Source: Agrobacterium tumefaciens
GTDB lineage: Bacteria > Pseudomonadota > Alphaproteobacteria > Rhizobiales > Rhizobiaceae
Direction: 5' to 3'
DNA: 64,000 nt
Assembly (NCBI RefSeq): GCF_005221385.1
Contig: NZ_CP039903.1
Coordinates: 1,364,001 to 1,428,000, forward strand
Shown piece after piece: positions 48,487-58,134 of the stretch. The notes under the pieces are model-generated. The model did no database searches. It saw nothing but the letters and a program-made list of their open reading frames with translations, and was not told the DNA's origin. Each line of letters begins with the position of its first letter. Position 1 is the stretch's first letter. Made by a program: the position numbers and the translations under genes.

Positions 48487-49890
48487 ATGCACCAGTTCGA
48501 TCTGATTGTTGTCGGCAGCGGTCCGGCGGGAAGACGGGCCGCCATTCAGGCCGCCAAGCTCGAAAAGAAGGTTCTGGTCATCGAGAAGGGCAGCCGCGTC
48601 GGCGGCGTTTCGGTGCACACCGGCACCATTCCTTCCAAGACCCTGCGTGAAACCGCGCTCAACCTCACCGGCTGGCGTGAGCGCGGCTTTTACGGTCGCT
48701 CCTACCGCGTCAAGCAGGAGATCGACGCCGACGATCTGCGCCGACGCCTGCTCATCACGCTGGATCACGAAGTCGAGGTGCTCGAACACCAGTTTGCCCG
48801 CAACCGCGTGCAGCACATTCGCGGCACGGCAAGCTTCGTTGACGCCAACACCATGAAAGTGGTGAAGAACGACGGCGAGATCATGAACGTCACCGGCACC
48901 TCCATCCTGCTGACCATCGGCACCCGCCCCTACCGGCCGCCGCACATCCCCTTCGACGGCCAGGCGGTACTCGATTCGGATGAGATTCTCGAAATCAAGG
49001 AACTGCCGCGCTCCATGGTGGTCGTCGGCGCGGGCGTCATCGGCATCGAATATGCGACGATCTTCAGCGCGCTCGACACGCAGGTGACGGTGGTGGAACC
49101 GCGCGAGACCATGCTGGAATTCATCGACAAGGAAATCGTCGAGGACTTCACCTATCAGCTGCGTGATCGCAATATGAAGTTGATCTTCGGCCAGAAGGCG
49201 GAAAAGGTGGAGCGCGACGAGAACGGCAAATGCCTCGTTTCGCTCGGCAATGGCCGCGTGCTCAAAACGGAGACGGTGTTGTTTGCCGCCGGCCGTGTCG
49301 GCGCCACCGATACGCTCAATCTTTCGGCCTGCGGGCTGGAAGCCGACAGCCGTGGCCGCCTGAAGGTCGATCCCGAAACCTTCCAGACCTCTGTGCCGAA
49401 CATCTATGCCGCCGGCGACATCATCGGTTTCCCCAGCCTTGCCTCCACGTCCATGGAACAGGGCCGCATCGCCGCCCGCCATGCGGTCGGTGCACCGGCT
49501 GGCGAACCGCCGCAATTCTTCCCCTACGGCATCTATGCCGTGCCGGAGATCTCCACCTGCGGCCTGACGGAAGAAGAAGTCATCGAACGCGGAATTCCCT
49601 ATGAATGCGGCATCGCCCATTTCCGCGAGACCTCACGCGGCCACATCATGGGTCTCGACAGCGGCCTCTTGAAGATGATCTTCTCGCTAAAGACCCGCCG
49701 CCTGCTGGGCGTCCACATCGTCGGCGAAGGCGCAACCGAACTGGTGCATATCGGCCAGGCGGTTCTGAACCTCAAAGGCACGGTGGAATATTTCGTGGAG
49801 AATACGTTCAATTACCCCACGCTGGCTGAGGCCTACAAGATTGCGGGGCTCGATGCGTGGAACCGCATGGGTGAGATCAAGAAGGATTGA
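48487..49890 (+). CDS. sthA: Soluble pyridine nucleotide transhydrogenase
   Basis: 467-aa flavoprotein that passes electrons between NADPH and NAD. FAD-binding VVGSGPAGRRAA, NAD(P)-binding VVVGAGVIGIEYA and the pyridine-nucleotide-disulfide fold are present. Where dithiol oxidoreductases have CxxxxC, this has GTIPSKTLRE, as in SthA, which lacks the redox cysteines. Start MHQFDLIVVGSGP at 48487 is that of the family; the long upstream extension is not credible. Confidence 0.94.
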   Translation: MHQFDLIVVGSGPAGRRAAIQAAKLEKKVLVIEKGSRVGGVSVHTGTIPSKTLRETALNLTGWRERGFYGRSYRVKQEIDADDLRRRLLITLDHEVEVLEHQFARNRVQHIRGTASFVDANTMKVVKNDGEIMNVTGTSILLTIGTRPYRPPHIPFDGQAVLDSDEILEIKELPRSMVVVGAGVIGIEYATIFSALDTQVTVVEPRETMLEFIDKEIVEDFTYQLRDRNMKLIFGQKAEKVERDENGKCLVSLGNGRVLKTETVLFAAGRVGATDTLNLSACGLEADSRGRLKVDPETFQTSVPNIYAAGDIIGFPSLASTSMEQGRIAARHAVGAPAGEPPQFFPYGIYAVPEISTCGLTEEEVIERGIPYECGIAHFRETSRGHIMGLDSGLLKMIFSLKTRRLLGVHIVGEGATELVHIGQAVLNLKGTVEYFVENTFNYPTLAEAYKIAGLDAWNRMGEIKKD

Positions 49891-49961
49891 GCTGCGCGTT
49901 CCAGAGAACAACGCGCCAATCTGTTCAGCCAGTGCTTATGCCAAGGTCTTGGCATCCTCGC

Positions 49962-50074
49962 CCGTCATACCGGCCCTGAGCCGGTATCCAGCCAGCCCAA
50001 GTCCTTGGGCTGAAAAGGACTCTCATGGCGCAGACGCGCGCTTGCTGGATGCCGGATCAAGTCCGGCATGACGG
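49962..50074. repeat. Interspersed inverted repeat, copy 2 (see 3257)
   Basis: Ends CCCGTCATACCGGCCCTGAG and GATCAAGTCCGGCATGACGG mirror each other and match the copy at 3257-3369 in the outer 25 bases. Lies in the gap between sthA and the outer-membrane-like gene. Confidence 0.75.
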
Positions 50075-50139
50075 AAGAGAGGCCTTTATCTCCATCTTGC
50101 ATTTCACCTGCGCACGCGCACCGCAGGCAGCCCGCCCAC

Positions 50140-50790
50140 TCACCAGCGAATACTGTACCGCGCACTGACCCCCGGCCGGAAATGATCCGCATAGCCCTGA
50201 TCCAGCGTTCCCCGCACGGTCAGATTGTCGCCGATCTTCTGCTCCACCGCCACGCCGCTGCTGAATTCGTTGAAGCTGTTGCGGCTGGCCCCCGTCAGCA
50301 CGAAAGCGGTACCCGTCTCGGAGCGGGAAAGCCGCAATGACTGCGACACGTCGAGGCCGTTCCATTGCTGCGCCGTGCCGTCATAACGCACGGTGAAATT
50401 GCGGTTCGCCTCAATATCCAGCTCCGGGGTGACGATGCGCTTCTGCTGCGAGGTCACGGAAACGCTGCTCGAGCCGGTCAGTGCATTGAAGATGACGCCG
50501 ACATCGCGGGCAAGCGAGACGCCGGGCAACTGCTCGGCAAGCAAGGTGACATTGCCCCATACCCGCACCGGCGTATCCACCACCTGCCCCGTCCTGGAGG
50601 CATTCATGCCCATTTCCAAACCCGCACGGATCGGCGTATCGACCGGCAGCTTCGCGCCAATGCGCGCCGTATAGGACCGGTCGGAATTCTTGACCGGCTT
50701 CCAGATCAGCCCGGCCTCATCGGCACGAGCAGCGGTGCCGGTGGCGGTGAACAAAGACAACAGAAGGGCGAAACCCGTTCGTGGCGACAT
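50140..50790 (-). CDS. Putative small outer-membrane beta-barrel protein
   Basis: 216 aa. A signal peptide (FALLLSLFTATGTAARADE) is followed by alternating hydrophobic/polar strands of barrel type (YTARIGAKLPVDTPIRAGLEMG, NLTVRGTLDQGYADHFRPGVSARYSIRW), and it ends in an aromatic residue, as outer-membrane proteins do. No named family. Substrate and role unknown. Single gene, with a repeat element downstream. Confidence 0.65.
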   Translation of the reverse strand: MSPRTGFALLLSLFTATGTAARADEAGLIWKPVKNSDRSYTARIGAKLPVDTPIRAGLEMGMNASRTGQVVDTPVRVWGNVTLLAEQLPGVSLARDVGVIFNALTGSSSVSVTSQQKRIVTPELDIEANRNFTVRYDGTAQQWNGLDVSQSLRLSRSETGTAFVLTGASRNSFNEFSSGVAVEQKIGDNLTVRGTLDQGYADHFRPGVSARYSIRW

Positions 50791-51013
50791 ATCTTGTCCC
50801 CTGGCAAATTAAGGGCGCACCGGGAGAACCCGGCAGGCACGGTAAAAGCTTAAGGCCAATGGTTTGGCGGCGATAAGGCCACATCAAAGCGGCGCGCAAT
50901 GCCCGAACGGCCGCGTTCCGCGGCCGGGGCAAATCATGCTGCGCAGGGTGCCAGATGAACGGGAGATGAACAAGAGCAGATGCAACAAAAAATCATGCTG
51001 CACTGCATTGTGA

Positions 51014-51595
51014 TCAGAACGACGATGAGGAAGCTCTCATGCTCCCTTTTGCGGCTGGGCCTGTACAGCGGGCAAGAATATCATCCACCACCACGTCTAG
51101 AGGTCTGGATGAACTGACGACGGTTGCATGAACGGGGAGGTCTTCTTTCGTGGCATGGAGTTGCAAGACAAACTCCCGTTCAGCCGGGTTTCCACCGAAT
51201 TCGTCCGCGGGCCTGGCTGCCAACCTCTTTTGCAAGGTCGCACCATCAACATCGAGAACAAAGACCTCATCGAACACGTCGATAAAATGCTGAAAGTTCC
51301 TCGAGCCACCGCAGAAGAAAGTGATTGCGTGCGTTCGATCTGTCGCAAGCTCCTGAACTTTCTCGACATCCCAAATATGGCGTCGGTGCCGGAAGGCAAT
51401 ATCTCCACCGTCTTGAAACAGGGCGAGATCGACCGGTTCGCCGGTTTCAGGGTCGCCTTTGTAGGCAAGCTCACGATCGCCGTGGATGACATGATAGCCA
51501 CGCCGCTGGAGTTCCGTTGCCACCGAGGTTTTACCGACGCCGGAAACACCCTCGATCAAATAGTTTCTGACACCCATGACGCTGCCGTTCGACAT
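51014..51595 (-). CDS. P-loop nucleotide-kinase-like protein
   Basis: 193 aa with a Walker A near the N-terminus (EGVSGVGKTSVATEL), a downstream HGDRELAYKG and a lid-like region FFCGGSRNFQHF. Looks like a small AAA_33/nucleoside or shikimate kinase-type protein; substrate not evident. The start codon directly follows a GAGGA with too little spacing, so ATG 51577 (MGVRNYLIEGV) may be the real start. Confidence 0.75.
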   Translation of the reverse strand: MSNGSVMGVRNYLIEGVSGVGKTSVATELQRRGYHVIHGDRELAYKGDPETGEPVDLALFQDGGDIAFRHRRHIWDVEKVQELATDRTHAITFFCGGSRNFQHFIDVFDEVFVLDVDGATLQKRLAARPADEFGGNPAEREFVLQLHATKEDLPVHATVVSSSRPLDVVVDDILARCTGPAAKGSMRASSSSF

Positions 51596-51732
51596 TCCTC
51601 AAATGTGGCCTGCGCCGCCTGATCCGGAGGCCACGCGTTTCGACCATAATAATCCGGAATGACGTAATGATGTCGGCGCTTCAAATCTTCATCACCCGCA
51701 AATATTGATCCCGAAAAAGCGCGCACCCAAAA

Positions 51733-51766
51733 CAAAAAGGCCGCAGCTTTCGCCACGGCCTTTTTT
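51733..51766 (-). terminator. Rho-independent terminator of tig
   Basis: Stem AAAGGCCG / CGGCC with T runs on both sides, about 25 bases past the trigger factor stop codon; could serve both strands. Confidence 0.75.
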
Positions 51767-51789
51767 CAATCAGCTTGCACTGAAGAAGA

Positions 51790-53268
51790 TTATTCGGCGT
51801 CGCCTTCAGCGGCCTTCTTCTTGGCCGGAGCCTTCTTCTTCGGAGCGGCTTCTTCGCCTTCAGCGGCGTCGTCAGCCTTGGCAGCAGCCTTTTTCTTGGC
51901 CGGAGCCTTCTTCTTGGTTTCCGTTGCTTCTTCGGCGTCGTCAGCCAGCAGCTCTTCCTTGGAAACGGTCTTGTCCGTTACCGAGATTTCGGAAAGCAGC
52001 TTGTCGATGACCTTTTCTTCGAAGATCGGAGCGCGCAGCGAAGCGGAAGCGCCGGGGGTGTTGCGGAAGAAATCGAGGATTTCCTTCTGCTGGCCGGGGA
52101 ACTGCTGCAGCTGCTGGAACAGCGCGCGCTGCATTTCTTCTTCGGTCACTTCAACGCCGGCCTTTTCGCCGATTTCGGAGAGAACGAGGCCGAGACGGAC
52201 GCGGCGTTCAGCCAGCTTGCGATATTCTTCGCGGGCTTCTTCTTCGGTCGTGTCTTCGTCAGCGAAGGTCTTGCCGGACTGGGCGAGATCGGTGTTGATC
52301 TGGCGCCAGATGTTGTCGAACTCGGCGTCAACGAGGCCAGCCGGGGTGTCGAACTTGTACATTTCGTCCAGCTGGTCGAGGATCTGACGCTTGACCTTCT
52401 GGCGGGTGATGTTGCCGTACTGGCTTTCGATCTGGCCCTTGACGATTTCCTTCAGCTTTTCAGCCGATTCGAGACCGAGCTTTTCAGCCAGTTCGTCGTT
52501 GATTTCAACGGCGGCAGCAGCGGCAACTTCCTTGACGGTGATGTCGAAGTTGGCTTCCTTGCCTGCAAGGTTTGCAGCCGGATAGTCGGCCGGGAAGGTT
52601 ACGGTGATGGTCTTTTCGTCGCCAGCCTTGACGCCGACCAGCTGGTCTTCGAAGCCGGGGATGAAGCGGCCCGAACCGAGAACCAGTTCAGCATCTTCGG
52701 CAGCTCCGCCGTCGAAGGCAACGCCGTCAACCTTGCCAAGGTAGTTCATGGTGACGCGGTCGCCATCGGCGGCCTTGCCCTTCTTGGCCTCGAAGGTGCG
52801 GGCGCTTTCGGCGATCTTGAGGATCTGCTCGTTGATTTCGTCTTCAGAGACTTCAACAACTTCGCGGGTAACCTTGATGCCGTCATTGGCCTTCAGTTCG
52901 ATGGCCGGGATGATTTCGTAAGCAACGGTGAATTCGAAATCGGATTCAGCCGACAGGATCTTTTCGGCTTCCTGCTCGTCTTCGGTCATGGAGATGGCCG
53001 GCTGGGTAGCAGACTTCTCGCCGCGGCTGGAAAGGATTTCGGTGGGCTTTTCACGAACCAGTTCGTTGACGAGGTCGGCCATGATGGACTTGCCGTACAT
53101 CTTCTTCAGGTGGCCCATCGGCACTTTGCCGGGACGGAAGCCGTTGATGCGAACCTTGTCCTTGGCGTCAACCAGACGCTCGTCCAGACGGGCCTTCATG
53201 TCGGCAGCCGGGATCACGACCTTGAGTTCGCGCTTCAGCCCTTCAGCGAGCGTTTCGATAACCTGCAT
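51790..53268 (-). CDS. tig: Trigger factor
   Basis: 492-aa ribosome-bound chaperone with peptidyl-prolyl isomerase activity. The N-terminal ribosome-binding loop [12 protein letters not shown], the FKBP-type domain in the middle ([14 protein letters not shown] ... [11 protein letters not shown]) and the C-terminal helical arms are present. After residue 450 there is an unusual Lys/Ala-rich tail ([16 protein letters not shown], then [12 protein letters not shown]), absent from the E. coli protein. Start [10 protein letters not shown] at 53268 follows the family; clpP is not its neighbour here. Confidence 0.96.
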   Translation of the reverse strand: MQVIETLAEGLKRELKVVIPAADMKARLDERLVDAKDKVRINGFRPGKVPMGHLKKMYGKSIMADLVNELVREKPTEILSSRGEKSATQPAISMTEDEQEAEKILSAESDFEFTVAYEIIPAIELKANDGIKVTREVVEVSEDEINEQILKIAESARTFEAKKGKAADGDRVTMNYLGKVDGVAFDGGAAEDAELVLGSGRFIPGFEDQLVGVKAGDEKTITVTFPADYPAANLAGKEANFDITVKEVAAAAAVEINDELAEKLGLESAEKLKEIVKGQIESQYGNITRQKVKRQILDQLDEMYKFDTPAGLVDAEFDNIWRQINTDLAQSGKTFADEDTTEEEAREEYRKLAERRVRLGLVLSEIGEKAGVEVTEEEMQRALFQQLQQFPGQQKEILDFFRNTPGASASLRAPIFEEKVIDKLLSEISVTDKTVSKEELLADDAEEATETKKKAPAKKKAAAKADDAAEGEEAAPKKKAPAKKKAAEGDAE

Positions 53269-53508
53269 TTTCCTAACCTTCACATCATGGCGGCGGTGCT
53301 CAGACAGCCGTTGGTTTACTTTCGAGCACTGCGCCGGAAACATCGTTCCCCGGCCGTGGCTTCCCTTATTTCTTTACACAAGCGCCTGCCGGGCAACATT
53401 GCGCCGGCGCCGGAGACAAAGGTGCAAAGGGGATGATGAACCCCGAAGCTCCCCGCATCTTATAAAGATGCACTCTGGCGCAAGCGTGGCACAGCCATGC
53501 TTTGCTTG

Positions 53509-53591
53509 TGGTGCGGGTAGAGAGACTCGAACTCCCACGCCGAAGCGTTGGTACCTAAAACCAATGCGTCTACCAATTCCGCCATACCCGC
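53509..53591 (-). tRNA. tRNA-Leu (anticodon TAG)
   Basis: 83 nt including CCA on the minus strand. Acceptor GCGGGTA pairs TACCCGC; the class II variable arm CGCTTCGGCGT and the anticodon loop TTTAGGT with TAG mark a leucine tRNA. Confidence 0.95.
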
Positions 53592-54255
53592 ACGTTGGGC
53601 GGCGGTATGTCACAATGTTCAGAAAGGGTCAAGCACGCCGTTCCCACGCCTTTCGTTTCCTCGGGACTTTTCTTGCCGTCTGCGCCGGTGGCAAGAGACG
53701 GCCGCCCTCTCCGCTTATTCGCCGCCCGCGCCGGGGGACAGCGCGCAACAGCCGGACAGAGGCGATTTTGGGCAAAAAACGGCAAGCCGCACCACATGCG
53801 CCTCCCATCGCCTTTCCGACCCATCTGGCCCGGCACATCGCGTGCGGGCAGGCGCGTAAAACAGGCAATATTTATGCGGCTACATTGACATTATATATAG
53901 CCTGCCCCGCAGCCCAAGTTGCCGGATTGCCGGCCCCTGCTCCAAACCGGCGATTCAGGGCTTCCGCACCCTGCCCCGCCCCTTATCCGTTCATCTCACA
54001 CGCCTTCGCACTGCCGAACCCCCGGGCGACCACCAAAAGCACACAAATTGGTCACAAATTATGCATGAATCGCCGCAATCAGCCTGATTTACCGGCTTGC
54101 ATTGCATTGCGCGCATAGGTGACATCTTGCTTTGTCTGTTTTTGTTTTGATTAAACCGATTATATTCGTGGTCATACAGAGATCGAGTTCAGCCCCGGAC
54201 CAAAGCCTCCCAAGACTGGCCGCAGAGACTGAACAGCACGAAGAGGAAGATGAAA
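53592..54255. other. Gene-free gap upstream of the first DUF1127 gene
   Basis: About 660 bases. Several open frames exist but none has a good ribosome site, family pattern or stable codon bias. The T-rich stretch near 54130-54170 may hold the promoter of the small gene at 54256, but no clear -35/-10 pair is visible. Confidence 0.5.
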
Positions 54256-54402
54256 ATGAACATTGCACGCTCGCTCACCAACTGGCGCAAGTATCGTCAG
54301 ACCGTAACCGAACTCGGCCGCATGACCGACCGCGAACTGAGTGACCTCGGCATTGGCCGTCAGGACATCCGCCGCGTCGCCAAGACCGCCGTCGGCTTCT
54401 AA
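54256..54402 (+). CDS. DUF1127 small Arg-rich protein
   Basis: 48 aa. The family signature is complete: NWRKYRQTVTELGRMTDRELSDLGIGRQDIRRVA. Such proteins are short, basic and have been tied in A. tumefaciens to phosphate and carbon metabolism. AGAGGA at suitable distance favours ATG 54256; an ATG two codons earlier is close to the ribosome site. A terminator follows at 54453. Confidence 0.9.
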   Translation: MNIARSLTNWRKYRQTVTELGRMTDRELSDLGIGRQDIRRVAKTAVGF

Positions 54403-54452
54403 TTATACGCCCCCGCCGCTTGATGCGGCGGATGCGAGACAACCTACCCAAA

Positions 54453-54486
54453 AAGGCCTGAGGCTCCCGCCTCCGGCCTTTTTTCG
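54453..54486 (+). terminator. Rho-independent terminator after the first DUF1127 gene
   Basis: Stem AAGGCCTGAGG / CCTCCGGCCTT followed by a T run, about 50 bases past the stop codon. Confidence 0.8.
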
Positions 54487-54883
54487 TTTTGGGCGGTTCT
54501 CCAGGTCGAAAGTGGTTCTGCCGTAGCCACTCGCGCGGTCGGCAGATGAAAAATGCATCGAAGATGCCTGCCATTTGCGCGGCGCGAATAATGCAAGAGC
54601 CGCCGCACCGCTCCTTTTTCACCTGAAAAGCCCCTTCAGCGCCGCAAAAGGCCGCCATATCGGTCAAAACCGCCTGAAACACAGGCATTTCCGCTCATAT
54701 TTTGCCCACATGATATTCAAAGCCGCAAATTTAGCCGACATAGTGCACAAATGCATGGCAGTAGCCTAAATTCTGCACTGCACAACGTGGCTTAATGTCT
54801 ATATATAAACCTCAACAGCCGAGAGCACAGAGAAACACTGAGCCGGCAGACGAAATCAACAGAGATAGATTGAGGAAACGACC

Positions 54884-55027
54884 ATGAACCCTATCCGCAT
54901 TGCAAAGAACTGGATCTCCTACCGCCGCACGATCAACGAACTCGGCAGCCTCTCCAACCAGGCTCTGAGCGACATCGGTCTGACCCGTTACGACATCCGT
55001 AACGTAGCAGCCCGTTCGTTCCGCTAA
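54884..55027 (+). CDS. DUF1127 small protein, second copy
   Basis: 47 aa with the same family pattern (NWISYRRTINELGSLSNQALSDIGLTRYDIRNVA), but fewer Arg than the copy at 54256. TGAGGAAACGACC gives a good ribosome site. It has its own AT-rich leader (TATATATAAACC region near 54797) and terminator, so the pair are separate transcripts and likely under different control. Confidence 0.9.
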   Translation: MNPIRIAKNWISYRRTINELGSLSNQALSDIGLTRYDIRNVAARSFR

Positions 55028-55092
55028 GGCGTAAACGATCGTCCCGCTGCCCGACCTCCAGGGCGCGACGATCGAGCGACAGGTTTTAAGAA

Positions 55093-55116
55093 AACGGCGC
55101 CTTTGGCGCCGTTTTT
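55093..55116 (+). terminator. Rho-independent terminator after the second DUF1127 gene
   Basis: Perfect stem AACGGCGCC / GGCGCCGTT with a TTT loop, then five T. About 65 bases past the stop codon. Confidence 0.88.
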
Positions 55117-55173
55117 GATTCTCGGGTCTGGCTCGAGAAATTAGCCTTTGGATAGGCGCCCGGCATCGCGGCA

Positions 55174-55302
55174 TATTTCTTCTCCCCGTCGGGGAGAAGG
55201 TGGCCCGAAGGGTCGGATGAGGGGCAACGCCAGCGATAGGCCGCACCCTCGCCCCCTCATCCCGCTGTCGCGGACTTCTCCCCGGCGGGAAGAAGAAACA
55301 AG
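55174..55302. repeat. Mosaic palindromic repeat, copy 4
   Basis: About 129 bp with ends ATTTCTTCTCCCCGTCGGGG and CCCCGGCGGGAAGAAGAAAC and the GATGAGGGGCAACG / CGCCCCCTCATCCCGC core. Between the DUF1127 gene and trmFO. Confidence 0.85.
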
Positions 55303-55519
55303 GGGTACGCACTCGCTCCCAAAAATGCTTGCCAGCTTCCCAGCCTTGTCGCGAAGTTAGCAGCTCCCCCCTCATACCCTCCATCCCTCAAAAACATTTG
55401 GCTGCCCCGGCCATGCATGCTAGTGCATGCCGCAAACAATGCCGTGTCCTTCAGGACCCGTGCGGAACAATCACTCGAGAGACAGCCGGCGGACGGGAGC
55501 CTTTGCCCCGCGGCGGCCC

Positions 55520-56974
55520 ATGGACGCCAGCATGCAAGACAAGACCCATTCTCCCATTCATGTCGTGGGCGGCGGACTGGCCGGTTCGGAAGCCGCGTGG
55601 CAGATTGCTGAGAGCGGCGTGCCCGTCATCCTGCACGAAATGCGCGGCGTGCGCGGCACGGATGCGCATAAGGGTGATACGCTGGCGGAACTGGTCTGTT
55701 CCAACTCCTTCCGCTCCGATGATGCGACGGCCAATGCGGTCGGCGTCATCCATGCCGAAATGCGGCTTGCCGGCTCGCTGATCATGGCCTGTGCCGACAA
55801 ACATCAGGTGCCGGCCGGCGGCGCGCTTGCCGTCGACCGCGACGGGTTTTCGCTTGCCGTTACCGAAATGCTGGAAAGTCATCCACTGGTGACGATTGTC
55901 CGCGAAGAGGTTTCCGGCCTGCCACCGAAGGAATGGGGCAGCACAATCATTGCCACCGGGCCGCTCACCTCGCCGGATCTGGCGGCGGCAGTGCAGACAG
56001 AAACGGGTGAGGATGCGCTGGCCTTTTTCGACGCCATCGCCCCCATCGTACACCGCGACAGCATCAACATGGATATCTGCTGGTACCAGTCGCGTTACGA
56101 CAAGGTCGGCCCCGGCGGCACGGGCAAGGACTACATCAACTGCCCGATGGACGAAGAGCAATATAACGCCTTCATCGACGCGCTGATTGCCGGCGACACG
56201 GTCGGGTTCAAGGAATGGGAAGGCACACCCTATTTCGACGGCTGCCTGCCGATCGAGATCATGGCCGAACGCGGCCGCCAGACGCTGCGCCATGGCCCGA
56301 TGAAGCCCATGGGGCTGACCAATGCCCATAACCCCACCGTGAAGGCCTATGCCGTGGTCCAGCTGCGCCAGGACAATGCGCTCGGCACGCTCTACAACAT
56401 GGTGGGTTTCCAGACCAAGTTGAAATATGGCGTGCAGGCGGATGTGTTCCGCATGATTCCGGGCCTCGAAAATGCGGAATTCGCGCGTCTCGGCGGCCTG
56501 CACCGCAACACCTATATCGATTCCCCGACCCTGCTCGATCCGTCGCTAAAGCTGAAATCCCGTCCGGACCTGCGTTTCGCCGGCCAGATGACCGGCTGCG
56601 AGGGATATGTGGAAAGCGCCTCGGTCGGCCTTCTCGCGGGCCGCTTCGCCGCCGCCGAACGGAAGGGCGAGGCCCTGAGCCTGCCGCCGGCCACCACGGC
56701 CCTCGGTTCGCTTCTCAACCACATCACCGGCGGCCACCTCTCCTCAGATGATGAGCCGGGCAAGCGTTCCTTCCAGCCGATGAACATCAATTTCGGCCTG
56801 TTCCCTGAACTGGAGCCGGGTTCCATCGTCAAGCCGGAAGGCGTGAAACGTTTTCGCGGCAAGGACAAGACGATCATGAAACGCCAGCTGGTTGCAGCGC
56901 GAGCGCTGAAGGATTGCGCGCAGTGGCTGGGGATGGGCGAACCCATCAAGGTTTCCGGCGCAGGGGAGCAGTGA
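55520..56974 (+). CDS. trmFO: Folate-dependent tRNA m5U54 methyltransferase TrmFO
   Basis: 484-aa FAD/folate enzyme that makes ribothymidine at position 54 of tRNA. FAD motif [13 protein letters not shown], GidA-like region [14 protein letters not shown] and the family-specific [14 protein letters not shown] and [21 protein letters not shown] are present. Start is uncertain: ATG 55520 (MDASMQDK) or ATG 55532 (MQDKTH); the in-frame extension from 55427 is doubtful. A short hairpin without T run (56973-56990) ends the gene. Confidence 0.94.
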   Translation: MDASMQDKTHSPIHVVGGGLAGSEAAWQIAESGVPVILHEMRGVRGTDAHKGDTLAELVCSNSFRSDDATANAVGVIHAEMRLAGSLIMACADKHQVPAGGALAVDRDGFSLAVTEMLESHPLVTIVREEVSGLPPKEWGSTIIATGPLTSPDLAAAVQTETGEDALAFFDAIAPIVHRDSINMDICWYQSRYDKVGPGGTGKDYINCPMDEEQYNAFIDALIAGDTVGFKEWEGTPYFDGCLPIEIMAERGRQTLRHGPMKPMGLTNAHNPTVKAYAVVQLRQDNALGTLYNMVGFQTKLKYGVQADVFRMIPGLENAEFARLGGLHRNTYIDSPTLLDPSLKLKSRPDLRFAGQMTGCEGYVESASVGLLAGRFAAAERKGEALSLPPATTALGSLLNHITGGHLSSDDEPGKRSFQPMNINFGLFPELEPGSIVKPEGVKRFRGKDKTIMKRQLVAARALKDCAQWLGMGEPIKVSGAGEQ

Positions 56975-57015
56975 ACGGGAAAGCCCGTTCAGGGCACATT
57001 CGCTAACCGTTATCC

Positions 57016-57594
57016 TCAGCGAACATTCCAGAAGGACCAGTCCGACTTGCCCTTCTGATATTTATAGTGCCGCGAGAAATACGGATTGACCGTGGCGACA
57101 TATTCGAACTCGATGGTCGTCGGGTGCAGGAACGAGAATAGCGGGCTATATTTATAACGCCCCGAAATCACGATGACGGCTTCCTCTTCCTTGAAATTTC
57201 CCGCCTTCAGCATCTTGTCCCAGGTCACGGCTTCTGCGGACCCGAAGAAGTCGTAGGGCGCGAATTCGACGGTTGCGACGCCGCCCACCAATTTTGCGCT
57301 CCGCAAGGTCAGATCGAGCTTCTTCGAGTCAAGAGGTTGCCCGGCCTGAATGACAAAGGTTTTTACCCCCGTCCTCACCCGCTCCTCGAATTCCGGGAAA
57401 CGGGCGGACCAGCGGGCTGTATTGTCGACGACCGTGACGAAACGGTCGTAGCTGAGCCAGCCACGACCAGTCTCGATCATCACCGCCAGAAAGATGATCA
57501 GCATTGGCAATAGCAGGGAGAATTCCACCGCGGCGACGCCGGAGCGCGACCGCACCATGGCGGCGAGGACGGATTTCAGCCGAAACACCATCAT
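57016..57594 (-). CDS. TadE-like pseudopilin, second in operon tail
   Basis: 192 aa. An N-terminal cytosolic stretch, then the TadE pattern RSGVAAVEFSLLLPMLIIFLAVMIETG with conserved Glu after the type IV-like cleavage region, and a long periplasmic part. Its start overlaps the upstream gene's stop by four bases (ATGA). No TadA, TadB, TadC or RcpA gene is seen in the window, so the assembly machinery would be elsewhere. Confidence 0.8.
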   Translation of the reverse strand: MMVFRLKSVLAAMVRSRSGVAAVEFSLLLPMLIIFLAVMIETGRGWLSYDRFVTVVDNTARWSARFPEFEERVRTGVKTFVIQAGQPLDSKKLDLTLRSAKLVGGVATVEFAPYDFFGSAEAVTWDKMLKAGNFKEEEAVIVISGRYKYSPLFSFLHPTTIEFEYVATVNPYFSRHYKYQKGKSDWSFWNVR

Positions 57595-58133
57595 TCCGTC
57601 ACCCGAACGGCGGTGATCGCCAGAGAGACATTCTGTAATTGCGGCTGCGTGTCGCTACCACCGGGGATCAGCAGGCGCGTCGTGGGCAGAATGAATAGCC
57701 AATTGTAACCAAGCGCCAGAAGATATTGCCCGGCTTTTTTATCCGGCGCCTGAAACTTGTTCTCGATGGGAAATGTCAGCGGCACGGCGGTGAAATCCGC
57801 ATCCGGGATCGGGACGAGCGTTATCTTCATGTCGATTTCCGTCGTGCCGAGCAGGAAATTCGAGGCGATGACACGCCTGAATTCGATTTCGGTAACCGCC
57901 GTATGGCTTGCCGCCGCCTTGCGCAGCATTTCCGCGCCGGCATTGGCCGCCGTTGCCAGATTGAGAGTGAGCAGCAGCGCCAGACCGACTTCGAAAATAC
58001 CGAAGACCAGCAGGAAATAGAGCGGCATGAGCAGGCCAAACTCGACGGCGGTGGCCGCCCGGATGTCGAGTGCATAAGAGCGGAACCGAGCACGGCAACG
58101 GCGAAAGAGGCCTTTATTTCGGCGAGTCGACAT
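57591..58133 (-). CDS. TadE-like pseudopilin
   Basis: 180 aa starting MSTRRNKGLF. The pattern RAATAVEFGLLMPLYFLLVFGIFEVGLALLL is the TadE N-terminal helix with the AVEFxLxxP motif. Its ATG follows the TadG-like stop codon by one base, and it overlaps the next gene by four bases: a tightly coupled operon. It probably forms part of a minor pseudopilin complex in the envelope. Confidence 0.82.
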   Translation of the reverse strand: MSTRRNKGLFRRCRARFRSYALDIRAATAVEFGLLMPLYFLLVFGIFEVGLALLLTLNLATAANAGAEMLRKAAASHTAVTEIEFRRVIASNFLLGTTEIDMKITLVPIPDADFTAVPLTFPIENKFQAPDKKAGQYLLALGYNWLFILPTTRLLIPGGSDTQPQLQNVSLAITAVRVTE

Positions 58134-58134
58134 A

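Noticed and set aside
51128..51622. 164-aa plus-strand open frame
   Set aside because: Antisense to the P-loop gene, whose Walker A motif supports the minus strand.
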